From assembly GCA_039881145.1 (NCBI GenBank), contig JAYKKI010000015.1, forward strand, positions 25,504,001-25,568,000: a stretch of DNA of 64,000 nucleotides. The letters run 5' to 3'. The notes under the pieces were generated by a model that saw only the letters and a program-made list of their open reading frames with translations, was not told the origin of the DNA and made no database searches. This document shows, one piece after another, positions 34,683 through 44,027 of the stretch. Numbering within the stretch: the stretch's first letter is position 1; each line of letters opens with the position of its first letter. The DNA is from Druceiella hillmani. Lineage: Eukaryota > Arthropoda > Insecta > Lepidoptera > Hepialidae. A program made the position numbers and the translations under genes.

Positions 34683-34789
34683 CACGAAAAAGGAATCTCA
34701 GATCTGGAGCCAGAATCTGGGGACTCAAAAAGGGGCAACCCCTTTTGAGACTCCAGACTCTGACTCCAAATCTGAGATTCATTTTTCGT
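34683..34789. repeat. G+C-richer foldback, ~50-bp arms, very short loop
   Basis: The left arm (34683-34735) contains AATCTCAGATCTGGAGCCAG and GGACTCAAAAAGG. The right arm (34741-34789) is its reverse complement at about 85-90 %, including the outer ACGAAAAA/TTTTTCGT pairing. A 70-codon frame (34603-34815) crosses both arms and is probably incidental. The mismatches suggest it is older than the hairpin at 59974. Confidence 0.88.
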
Positions 34790-35689
34790 CGCTAGAGAGA
34801 CGCCACAGAGGATAAGAATAAGTGAGAACCGAGTAAATCTCAAGCTGTTTTATGTAGCGAAAGTTAGAAATCAGGAAAAATTACCAATTAAGATTTCGTA
34901 TAATTCATTTCGACAAGTATTTCCAGAAACTGTACGTGTGAAATATAAGACACTTAAAATTTTAACAAAATAAATTGATAATATTTTTCGTAAAAGTAAT
35001 TTTAAGGAAAAAAATGTGAATTCAAATTTGAGAAATATTTAAGACCGAAAAAAAATTCGGATGATCCTTAAGTACGTTTATGAGTGTTACATTAAACTAG
35101 TCTGAGTGCTTAGTTTGATTAATTAACCCTAAAATTGACAAGTATTGAATTTCCATATTAGAATTTAGATAATTTTTTTTTAAATACATGAGAATATCGA
35201 ATTAAAATTCTATGAAAATTTGGGCACAATGTAAGTTTTGTGTTTTCCTCTCTTTTTATTAAAAAGTTAAATACCGTATAGAAAGTATATTTCATTTTCC
35301 CTTTCCAAAATCAAGTAATTTAAATATCTGAATAATTTTTTCACATGAAATGACACGCAGTATAGGATTATTAATTTCGTCCTTAAATATAAATTAGTTT
35401 AAAGTTATCCAAATAATACAACTTTTGTTAGAGTGAAATCATAATCAGCCGAAGGATTGCCTCTTCCGATTAAATATTTTTTCTTTGAAAAGGGAATTTT
35501 TTTCGCTTATAAAAAACATACGTGACTCCATAGCCCATAAATGAACATTAGATTCAATGTTTTTTTAAGATTTTTTTCGTCTATATTAAGGCTATTTTAC
35601 TGATCACAATTTTCAACACGGCTATAACGTCAATCTGTTACGGTAAATGTAGAAGTCTACCAGTCTTTCATTTTATTTTCGTTTAGTTA
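34790..35689. other. A+T-rich sequence, nothing recognised
   Basis: No supported feature between two foldbacks. Confidence 0.5.
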
Positions 35690-35768
35690 TTTCGGTATTA
35701 AATATGTTTGGATCAGGACGTTTAACGCTTAGTTATACATTCTGATCTGAACATATTTAATACCGAAA
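35690..35768. repeat. Hairpin, 27-bp arms (25/27), 25-nt loop
   Basis: The arm TTTCGGTATTAAATATGTTT plus GGATCAG (35690-35716) pairs with 35742-35768 with two mismatches. Confidence 0.9.
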
Positions 35769-35856
35769 CGGCTAACCGCATAGTTCACCATTTAAGGTTT
35801 CACGTTCTATCACGTTTAAAATTGTAAAATAACTCATCAATCTCGTATCTCACGTT

Positions 35857-35929
35857 AAGTATATGTATTTATTATAAAAGAAAGTTACATATTCTATGTA
35901 ACTTTTTTTCGTAATAAACACATATACTT
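35857..35929. repeat. Hairpin, 34-bp arms (30/34), 5-nt loop
   Basis: The arm 35857-35890 starts AAGTATATGTATTTATTATA and ends AAAGTTACAT. It pairs with 35896-35929 around the loop ATTCT. It lies only 88 bp from the previous hairpin but shares no sequence with it. Confidence 0.9.
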
Positions 35930-36519
35930 ATAAAAATTTCCACCAAATTAATTTGAACAACGTTGGTAGATTTCATAACGGTTTGCTCCTTTTAAGTGTA
36001 ATTGGAAATATCAAATACGTAAGAAAGCTATTAATCTAGGGATCACCTTTACCTCAAAGTTAACTCTATATAACAGCTCGATTAAAACTATACTTTGTCT
36101 TTTTTTTACACATAAATATAGAATACCTCTTAACGTAAATGGTCAGAGCATCGCCATTGTCAAAAATTGTGCGAAACCTACTTTCATCTCACTGCAATGG
36201 TAATCAAAGTGGTAATAAAACGATTAAAGATTGTATCTACTAATAAATATAATTTAATGGAAATAACAAACTTCGAATACTCGTTAATAAGTGTAATTTC
36301 AATTCATTGACTTTTTTAAAATTTTTCTTTAATATTGTTTTAGATTAACTATTAAGAGAAAAAAATTACACATCTTCACAGTATTTCAACATTTTAATAC
36401 GATAGGTATTTTTTTACCCTCAAAATCTAGTTCCTCTCAAACAACACAAGTACTTATACTAAAATATATTAGATCAGTTAAAATGCATATATAAATTATC
36501 AGCGTATCTGACAAGACTT

Positions 36520-36765
36520 GGGGTCAATAAATCTCTTTACAGACCGTCTCGACTCCCGCCGTCATATAAATTCCACCCATCTATTTCAACACATTCTTTC
36601 TCGCTAAACTAATCACAAAGCCAACGTCCATTTGCGCACACCGTAAAAGTAAAAGTAAAAGTTTGAAACTCGTCCCTTATCACGAAGCCGGGTCTGGGGG
36701 AAAAGTTCAGTTTTATTAGGAACTTGCCTCAACGATCGCGCATGATCACATTACGCGACAGCAAT
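36520..36765. promoter_or_regulatory. G+C-richer islet with a TATA-like word
   Basis: This stretch is more complex than its surroundings. It includes CCCGCCGTCATATAAATTCC (36555-36574), a triplicated AAAAGT word at 36645-36663 and a CAACGATCGCGCATGATCAC block. The TATAAAT context could belong to a core promoter, but no downstream exon can be recognised. Confidence 0.15.
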
Positions 36766-36813
36766 ATTGGGAACATATCTTTATTATTCTTTTAATAAAG
36801 ATATGTTCCCAAT
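36766..36813. repeat. Perfect hairpin, 20-bp arms, 8-nt loop
   Basis: ATTGGGAACATATCTTTATT (36766-36785) is exactly complementary to 36794-36813, around the loop ATTCTTTT. A GCAAT word outside the left arm recurs as TTTGCAATT beyond the right arm. Confidence 0.92.
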
Positions 36814-38883
36814 TTTTCTTTGCAATTTGCATTCCCTAAAAATTTTGTTAATTGACTATGGGGTTTTTTCTATAGTTGAAATATATGAAATTATTTAAGG
36901 GTCATAAAATATTAATTATTATATATATAATATCAGAAAATATTAATTAACAAAAAATATTTCGTCCAATTATAGTTATAATTGAAATCATGAGATGCCG
37001 CCTCAAAAAATATAATACATTTATATTGTAGAAATTTTATCTTTACGATTTAACTCTGTAACAATACCTGTAACGATGCCGACGTCGATAACATTGGAAA
37101 ATAAAGCAGCTAAAATAGAGGATTAAGTACCAGTAAGGAGAGCATTTTGAGGATTAACATCATTTGTGTTTTATGTTCTTACGAAATGCTATGTATTTGT
37201 AACTTTGAGTATGCATGTAGAGCAAAATGAAAATTGCTATCAAATTGAAATGAAACAAAATCATGTTGCAAGCTCAGAATTCAAATTCAACTGAATTTTG
37301 GATTAAGTTACAGAGTAAACGTTGTAATAATTACAATACATTAGACTAATTTATATGAATGAGTTGGAAGGAATAAAAAGTACTTGCAAATTACACAAAA
37401 AATAAATGTTAATATCCTGCGATTTATTTACAGATAAGACAAATTAAAAATTTTGGAAATAAGTGTCTAAAAAATTTTTAAAAATTTGCTTCCAAAAATA
37501 TATAGTATAATTTATACTGGTTTAAATATATTTAGTATAGGTAACGGCTAAATAACCTATTCATGAAGAAATAAACGAAATTTTATTAATGATAAGAATT
37601 ATTGAACTTTAAAAATAATAATACAAACAAGAAACCAATAAACGTTTAAAAAAATTAATTTAAGATGGATTTTTGTTATTTTTGCTGTTTTTAAACATCA
37701 TTTATTAATTGAAAAGTACGAATATCTTATTTTCATTCATTCCGTAAGCAAATATTTAAAGAATATATATTTATTTACGTCTGTAGGTTAAATTATATTT
37801 GAATATACATATAATGCAGAAATTTCCGTATTAGGATTATCCCATTTTTTTTGCTTAGTGGCATTTTTAGCGTTGATAATTTTTCATCGTGATCAAAGTC
37901 TTAAAATATTTGATTTTAGATCAAATTAAAAAAATGTGCAACATTTATGTAAGCTGAGAATACACTAAATAGTCTTTGGTACAAGAATTGTTATATTTTT
38001 AATTTTTTTTCCAAATGAACTCACAAAATTAATTTAGTTTGTGTGGAAATATTAATGTTTTTCTAAGTTAGACTAGCAATAAAAAAGCTGCTGTATTTTC
38101 TGTTGATTGAATTACTTACACATTATAATGTAAAATATTTCCTAATCAAAATAAAAATGTAAGTTTAATTCCAAATATTCTAGAAAAATAAATAACGTAT
38201 TTAATTTAATTTAATTTAAATGTAGCATGAAAAGTGTTTACCCTATTTCTCGTTAATATAGGACCGCTAATGATAGGGTTAATTCCATTTTCATCCATCA
38301 AATACATTACAAGGTCAAGATAAACAATCTTATTTTCCAACTTGCCCGGTGTGGAAATGTAAAAAGCGAGAAGGCATTGTTTTTGTTGATGGCAATTCCC
38401 TGGTGGGTTGAAATTTTTAATGTTACTCATTCATAAATAAGGCTAAATGGTACTGCAAATGACTGACAAATACGGAATTACGAGAACGTAATATCCTTCA
38501 ATTACATTTCCTGTTAACATGTCATTGCTACTGTTATTACAAAATTGTTTCTTTGATTATTATCTAAGGTTATATTATTCTTGTTGTTAATTTTTTCTTA
38601 TTTGTTAATTATAAACTTATCTTTAATATAAATTTCTTATTTAAAGTCATATTCATGTTAATCGATGAGAATTGGTGACAAATAAAGAAAACAGGTAAAA
38701 TCTATCCGTGTTTGGGATAAAATGTCAAAAATGAGCTTGGCTTAGAATTTTAGCTTGTAGCACTTGTTACATTTAGTGTCAAAATGTATAAAGAATGCTG
38801 ATTTCAGGGCTAGACCAAAAAATTACCAACAATAACATATATTTGTTTTTTTTCCTCGAATAAATTTATAAATATTTGTTTGA
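36814..38883. other. A+T-rich sequence, nothing recognised
   Basis: It contains a short (ATTTA)n-like run near 38196-38220 and a 74-codon minus frame (38206-38430) that I do not recognise. Confidence 0.5.
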
Positions 38884-39255
38884 GTGAGAAACGAAGTGGG
38901 CCCTTGTCAATTTCTGTTACTATTGCTGCGTGTGCGATATGTTTTCTTTACATTTTGCGCTTATATTTATGGAATATTTAAATCGTTACGAGATAGCAGA
39001 CTAAATTCTATTCAAAGCCCAAATTATGTAATAGATAACTGCGATATCAAATTGAATCTCTTCGAACCAATTTTTCCGCGAAAAGAAAATATTACTTTTG
39101 GCGATAATAAAAAGATAAGAATAATTTTAACACTAAATGATCGGTTTTTTCCACTCAATTTGATGGAATACACAAAAACACATTTACAAATATACCACGT
39201 TGGAACAGGAAGAAAAAAGGGACGGCAGAGTCTTTTTCTCTGCCGTTCCGTATAG
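38884..39255 (+). CDS. Doubtful 123-codon frame starting at GTG
   Basis: The frame has a hydrophobic N-terminal stretch (LLLLLRVRYVFFTFCAYIYG) and no ATG at its start, which is unusual for a eukaryotic gene. Its last codons come from the GACGGCAGAG hairpin at 39220-39248. No family is recognised. It is more likely a chance frame than an exon. Confidence 0.08.
   Translation: MRNEVGPCQFLLLLLRVRYVFFTFCAYIYGIFKSLRDSRLNSIQSPNYVIDNCDIKLNLFEPIFPRKENITFGDNKKIRIILTLNDRFFPLNLMEYTKTHLQIYHVGTGRKKGRQSLFLCRSV
39220..39248. repeat. Hairpin, 11-bp arms (10/11), 7-nt loop
   Basis: GGACGGCAGAG (39220-39230) pairs with CTCTGCCGTTC (39238-39248) around TCTTTTT. Confidence 0.8.
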
Positions 39256-40319
39256 GAACCGGAAAAGGGAATTGAGGTTAGCAGGAAATTGCGGTCGAAG
39301 GAGAATGCTCTAAAACGTGGGTAAATTCAAGTAATTATATAACAGTAGGTTACATTTTCAGCAGTCAAAAAAGACTTCAAAGAACTCTGTGATAACGGTG
39401 TCATTCTAAAAAGTTTGTACAATAAATATTTATCACTATTTAAACTTAACAAGGTAAAAATATGTCGTTCAGGAAACTGACGAAGATAATGCTAAAATTA
39501 AACTAATTAAGCAACTTACATTTCGTAACTTCATTTCTTGGATTAATTTTTACTTTACTCTTTAAGCAAATATTAGTAGTAGATACTTAATTAAAATACC
39601 CCATTCCATTCCTTTATTCTATGCATTTTTTTTTGTTTTTCTTGCTTATAAAATAATTATAATCATGTACCAATTTTAACAATTTTCAGAACTACGTTGT
39701 ATAAGATTGTAAAATAAATAATTTTGTAATACTCTTAACATGATTTTTCAATTGATATCAGGAATTTATCTTGTATCGTGTTGGAAAAAAAACTCGGGTA
39801 CTTTATGGGCCACCTCTAATTTAGATGTAAATATTTTTGGGCAAACATTTTGTTCTTGTGTATACATTAGTATAAAGATTTAAATATACGCGGGTCGATT
39901 TATTTAATCACAATTTCACGTTCCTATCTCAAACGGGTCTAAGAAAAATGGCAATGACTTATGGATGAACAAATATGCTCTATTACGTAAAAAAATGCCA
40001 CAGACATATTTCTTGAAAAAATTTAATTTCATTAAAGGAAATTTTACGGCGTTCTACCTTACGCGTAAATATTACCCTATATTGCCTTGAAGATAATTAA
40101 TTCATCTGTTATGAACGTAGTAAATATTTATGTTAATAGCATAATATTGGTATCCATATATCACCTTTCATAATTTTGGTAGGGAATGAGTGAAATGAAA
40201 ATTATTATTTATTCATTCATATAGTATTATAGTAATCCGATAACAAAAACTTGTTCAATATGACAAAGACTCACAATGGGAAGGTAACATTTAAGATTTA
40301 ATTTTGGGGTAAAAAAATA
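39256..40319. other. A+T-rich sequence, nothing recognised
   Basis: No supported feature upstream of the dispersed repeat and Helitron. Confidence 0.5.
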
Positions 40320-40480
40320 CGGAAGTAAATATACTTTATGCCAAATTTCAAGTTTCTACGTAAAAACTTTTCTGATAAAGCGATCGTGACAGATAGGCGG
40401 ACCGACGCGTAAATGATCTTACGTGGGTTCCGATTATACCTTCAAAAAATAATGAAAATATTGGATTAGGATCAGGATAA
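40320..40480 (+). repeat. Dispersed noncoding repeat, 3' part
   Basis: CAAATTTCAAGTTTCTACGT, GTGACAGATAGGCGGACCGA and AATGATCTTACGTGGGTTCC follow in the same order as at 20670-20840. It lies just upstream of the point where Helitron coding similarity starts, so it may mark the break that removed the Helitron 5' end. Confidence 0.5.
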
Positions 40481-40539
40481 ATGAAACTAAGGGTTCTTGT
40501 TTTTGGTTATATGTATTATGAATATTATGAATTTTCTTA

Positions 40540-41052
40540 CAAATTTATTTTATGGGCAATTCAGATGCGGAAGTTGATATACGTTGTGCTCACAACCCAA
40601 GAGTGAAGAGGACCATTATCCAAAAATTACAAATATTTCTTATCAAAACAACGATTTAGTCAAAATGTTCAAAATAGCATTGGATCGGATGCCATCCGAC
40701 AACCATAATATTGTCATTAGAGCTGACAAAACACCTGTCGGTGAGCACACAAGAAGGTTTAATTCACCAACAATTGATGAAGTGGCTATTGTCATTGTCG
40801 GTGAAAATTTGCAATTTGGAGATATCGTGCTTCATCGTCGCATAATTTGAAACGTGTATCTGAAATGCACAGGACTTATGACACGTTACAATATCCATTA
40901 ATCTTCTGGCAAGGGGAAGACGATACCATTTTAATATCCAAATGGTTATTCAAGTAACATGTAACTAGATTGAACAGGATTAAATAATATTTTTTAAATT
41001 CAATATATCTAAGTAACAAATTAACAGTTTATTACTTAGATATATTACATGT
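40540..41052 (+). pseudogene. Helitron protein, N-terminal region in three frames
   Basis: Pieces appear in order. QIYFMGNSDAEVDIRCAHNP occupies 40540 to about 40645. After a frameshift, LVKMFKIALDRMPSDNHNIV, IRADKTPVGEH and TIDEVAIVIVGEN run to about 40843. After another shift at 40844 come NLKRVSEMHRTYDTLQYPLI and FWQGEDD, to about 40930. This is the region before the Rep domain of insect Helitron proteins. Unrelated A+T-rich DNA from about 40945 to 41052 then interrupts the gene, where the family would continue directly. It contains a perfect 15-bp-arm hairpin. Confidence 0.88.
41002..41046. repeat. Perfect 15-bp-arm hairpin inside the Helitron gene
   Basis: AATATATCTAAGTAA (41002-41016) and its exact complement (41032-41046) flank a 15-nt loop. 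It sits within the ~100-bp stretch that has no counterpart in Helitron proteins, so it arrived with or after that insertion. Confidence 0.88.
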
Positions 41053-41735
41053 GCTGAAACCAACAAAAAAGTTAGTGCTATGAATTGTTATCCATACAGA
41101 CTCATGATCCGTGAAGGTCAAGTAAATCACATTTTGATGTGTCGACGGCTTTTCCATCAGTTTGCAGTTGACATGTCTTGCATAATTGTGACTGAACGAT
41201 TGACATACATCCGTTCGAATCAACAGCAGCTTCGATCAGAAGAATACATTCATCTCCGCGATGTTATTAATGCCGATGGCAACGTAAATAACGTGGGAAG
41301 AATGACAATTTTGCCGGCCACTTACATTGGAAGCCCGTGCTACATACACGAGTACGCGCAAGATGGAATGTCATATGTTAGACAATATGGCCGCCCAGAC
41401 TTATTAATTACATTCACCTGTAACCCTCAATGGATCGAAATCAAGAAGGAATTGCTACATAGCCAAACTCCAGTTGATAGACATGACATCACTGCCAGAG
41501 TTTTTAAACAAAAATTAAAATCTCTTATGAATTTCATAATAAAGCATCGCGTGTATGGCCAAGTCCGTTGTTGGATGTATTCTGTAGAATGGCAAAAACG
41601 CGGGCTGCCACATGCGCACATTTTAGTCTAGTTAGTCGAAAAAATAAGGCCAGATAAAATTGATTCCATCATTTCAGTTCCCGATGAAACAGTTGACCCA
41701 AAATTGCATGCAGCAGTAACTAAACACATGATACA
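41053..41735 (+). pseudogene. Helitron Rep (HUH endonuclease) domain, first part
   Basis: One frame from AETNKKVSAMNCYPYRLMIR through LRSEEYIHLRDVI, NNVGRMTILPATYIGSPCYI, YGRPDLLITFTCNPQW, DRHDITARVFKQKLKSLMNF and EWQKRGLPHAHIL. PHAH (41608-41619) carries the metal-binding HUH histidines and is intact. A TAG at 41629-41631 replaces the Trp of the usual HILIWL string; the frame then continues as VEKIRPDKIDSIIS to about 41735. About 60 residues normally found before the next block (the KCTKRYP region) are deleted. The longest open stretch is 41080-41631. Confidence 0.93.
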
Positions 41736-41753
41736 TGTTTTCACATTTTTAAG

Positions 41754-42310
41754 TTGATACATGGGCGATCGGTAGTTGTGAAGGTAAAATGCCAAAATTT
41801 TGATGTAGACAATCGTTGGATTGTGCCATACTCGCCAATATTATCCAAAGCTTTTGAGACTCACATCAATGTGAAATATTGTAACTCTGTCAAGTCGATA
41901 AAGTGCATATATAAGTATGTTAACAAATATGGCGATATAGCCATCTTCGTTGTAACAAATGCAAATTATGAAGTAAATCAGTATCAGAAGGGTCGCTATG
42001 TAAGTAGCAACGAAGAAATTTGGCGCATCTTTTCATTTGCGATCCACGAAAGACACTCTACAGTAGTTCACTTGGCAGTTGATGTAGAAAATGGACAACG
42101 AGTGTATTTCAAACACAAAGCGGCACGTCCACCGTCGACCACATTAAGAAGTTTCTTCTCAGTTCGTCAAACAGATGTTTTCGCTCGCACTTTGCTGTAT
42201 GCTGATATGTCATGCAATTACACATGGAACGCAGTCGCATCTACACAGTACCTCCAAATAACGCCGAATGTTATTATCTTCGATTGTTGTTGGTGAATGT
42301 TTGTGGTCCG
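41754..42310 (+). pseudogene. Helitron Rep domain, tyrosine region
   Basis: The frame 41754-42296 encodes DNRWIVPYSPILSKAFETHI, NVKYCNSVKSIKCIYKYVNK, SNEEIWRIFSFAIHERHSTV and VHLAVDVENGQRVYF. Rep nicking uses two tyrosines spaced four apart (YxxxY, usually KYICKYVNK). Here the first is Cys (TGC, 41904-41906) and the second is kept (41916-41918). A shift then moves reading to the next frame for RIYTVPPNNAECYYLRLLLV and NVCGPTSF (about 42235-42310). About 35 residues between TWNA and RIYTV are lost. Confidence 0.93.
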
Positions 42311-42866
42311 ACGTCGTTTCAACAACGGAGAACAATTATGGACATCTGTGTGCGACTTACCGTGGGGCGTGTCAACTATTACAGTTACTCGAGAACGATT
42401 CGCATTGGGATAATACGCTCAAGGATTCCGTCATATCTTCATCACCGCATCAAATTCGTACATTGTTTGCGATTATCATATCGACATGTTTCCCCTCGAA
42501 TCCAAAAGATTTGTGGGTGACATGTAGGGATGACATGTCTGAGAATGTTTTGCATCGTGTGCGCTGTCAAACTTTGAATCCTACACTACAAATGACTGCA
42601 GAAATTTACAATGAGACGTTGATCAGGATAGAAGACATATGTTTATTGATGGCAAATAAAGTGTTGTTGTGTTTGGGCATGACAGCACCCAGTAGTATAT
42701 GCGCGAAGCATTTAACCACGAGTTGCAAAGAGAACAACAGTACGACACTGAAGCATTGGCCGAAACAGTTCATACAAATGTTCCAAAATTAAATCAACAA
42801 CAAATAATTGCGTACGATACTTTGATAGAAGCTGTGAATAGTGGATCTGGCGGAATTTACTTCCTT
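42310..42866 (+). pseudogene. Helitron linker between Rep and helicase
   Basis: One frame carries CATYRGACQLLQLLENDSHW, LKDSVISSSPHQIRTLFAII and SEIYNETLIRIEDICLLM-type blocks to about 42698. After a frameshift, REAFNHELQREQQYD and VPKLNQQQIIAYDTLIEAVN lead into GSGGIYFL. A TGA at 42865-42867 arises from a one-base shift immediately before the Walker A motif. Order and spacing match insect Helitrons. Confidence 0.9.
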
Positions 42867-42867
42867 T

Positions 42868-43358
42868 GATGCTCCCGGAGGGACTGGAAAAACGTTCCTA
42901 ATTTCATTGCTATTGGCGAGGATCTCTCCCTTTGGCTTCATCTGGAATAGCTATTCCAGATAAACACCAGTTTGCAATATCGGCAAAAATAGCGCAATGG
43001 CAAAGATCCTATAGGTATGCAAATTGATCGTTTGGGATGAATGCACGATGACCCATAAGAGGTCACTGGAGGCACTGGACAGAATGTTGAAAAATCTTCG
43101 TGACAACCAAAACATGTTTGATGGGGCCATGATTGTGATTTTCGTCAGACTCTTCCAGTGGGTGAACGAGCAATATTGGAGGCAAAAAATGAAGATGTCG
43201 ATGATCTCAATGCGACCATTCAGAATTTTCTTCCGGGAGAGTTGTTTTCCTTCAAATCAGTTGACACAGTTATAAATCAGGATGACGTAATCAACTATGC
43301 CACGGAGTTTTTGAATTCACTGGAATTGCCTGGACTACCACCTCACAATTGCAATTAA
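42868..43358 (+). pseudogene. Helitron PIF1-like helicase, motifs I-III
   Basis: SF1 (PIF1-type) helicase that would unwind the element during rolling-circle transposition. DAPGGTGKTFLISLLLAR starts at 42868, with Walker A GGTGKT at 42877-42894 intact. After SLPLASSGIA a deletion joins directly to PVCNIGKNSAMAKIL (42967 onward). A TAG follows at 43012, then LIVWDECTMTHKRSLEALDR with the Walker B motif VWDE at 43030-43041. DFRQTLPV (motif III) begins at 43137 in another frame, then a further deletion jumps to AILEAKNEDVDDLNATIQNF, DDVINYATEFLNSLELPGLP and PPHN. Two deletions and several shifts abolish function. Confidence 0.92.
42940..42961. repeat. Perfect 22-bp palindrome at a Helitron deletion junction
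   Basis: ATCTGGAATAG is followed directly by its exact reverse complement. The first half is ordinary Helitron coding sequence (SSGIA); the second half replaces the expected codons and is followed by the far side of the deletion. Confidence 0.9.
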
Positions 43359-43741
43359 AAGTAGGATCAATTATCGCCATGCTGCGTAACGTTAATCAAC
43401 CTCGACTGTGCAATGGAACGAGGCTGGCTGTGAAAAAGCTAATGAATAACGTCATCGAGGCAACGGAATCATAAAGGAAAAATATCATAAAGGAAAAATA
43501 CAAAGGAGAGGATACCTTGATCCCGCGTATACCGATGATTCCAATTGATTTACCATTCGATTTTAAAAGTCTACAATTTTCCCTGCGTCTGGCCTTTGCG
43601 ATGACCATAAATAAATTGGAAGGCCAGTCATTGAAAGTTTGCGGAATAAACTTGGAGTTTCCCTGTTTCGCGCATGGACAATTATACGTCGCGTGTTCGC
43701 GCGTCGGCAAACCGTCATCTTTGTTTATTTACGCACCGTAA
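43349..43741 (+). pseudogene. Helitron PIF1-like helicase, C-terminal motifs
   Basis: One frame encodes LQLKVGSIIAMLRNVNQPRL, CNGTRLAVKKLMNNVIEA, a stop at 43472-43474, then YKGEDTLIPRIPMIPIDLPF, the motif V string AMTINKLEGQSL (43598-43633; usually AMTINKSQGQSL) and motif VI GQLYVACSRVG (43676-43708, intact), followed by KPSSLFIYAP and TAA. The stop lies beside a 16-bp tandem duplication (ATAAAGGAAAAATATC, about 43471-43503). After the TAA the frame continues NKTKNIVYQ, so the family protein once ended a little further on. Confidence 0.93.
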
Positions 43742-43983
43742 AACAAGACAAAAAATATAGTTTATCAGAAAGCTTTAAATTGATTAAATGTATTGTAACT
43801 GTGTGTGTCTGTCAATATCAAATTGAAACCGTATAAATAGCCAGTATTATTGGCAAACTTTATTTTGTAAGTACCTAATCGTTATGACGTCACATTTTTT
43901 ATTAAAGTTGAAACATTCCGCAATTATCGTTCAGCTTTTTATTAATTGATTCTGAGGCAGTACGAAGTTTGCCGGGTCAGCTA

Positions 43984-43984
<1 letters not shown>
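43742..43984 (+). repeat. Helitron 3' noncoding end with CTAG terminus
   Basis: The terminal part reads GAGGCAGTACGAAGTTTGCC then GGGTCAGCTAG. The short GGCA/TGCC stem about 10 bases before CTAG and the T that follows fit Helitron 3' ends, where the hairpin acts as terminator of the rolling-circle copy. Confidence 0.85.

Positions 43985-43986
<2 letters not shown>

Positions 43987-44024
<38 letters not shown>
43987..44024. repeat. (AT)n microsatellite beside the Helitron end
   Basis: About 19 AT units start two bases after the Helitron terminus. The element probably inserted at an AT-rich site, or the tract grew there afterwards. Confidence 0.97.

Positions 44025-44027
<3 letters not shown>

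Larger units (their letters stand above)
40540..43984 (+). mobile_element. Helitron (rolling-circle transposon), 5'-truncated and rearranged
   Basis: Helitrons encode a HUH Rep endonuclease fused to a PIF1-like helicase and transpose by a rolling-circle type process. Recognisable protein begins abruptly at 40540 (QIYFMGNSDAEVDIRCAHNP) and ends at 43741. About 240 bases of 3' sequence follow, to CTAG at 43981-43984. The next base is T, as expected for insertion between A and T. A GGCA...TGCC stem a few bases before CCGGGTCAGCTAG matches the usual 3' hairpin. The 5' TC terminus was not found. Many frameshifts, stops and deletions make it inactive. Confidence 0.93.

Noticed and set aside
43024..43741. 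Several separate small host genes
   Set aside because: The frames here are consecutive blocks of one Helitron helicase, broken by frameshifts and deletions.
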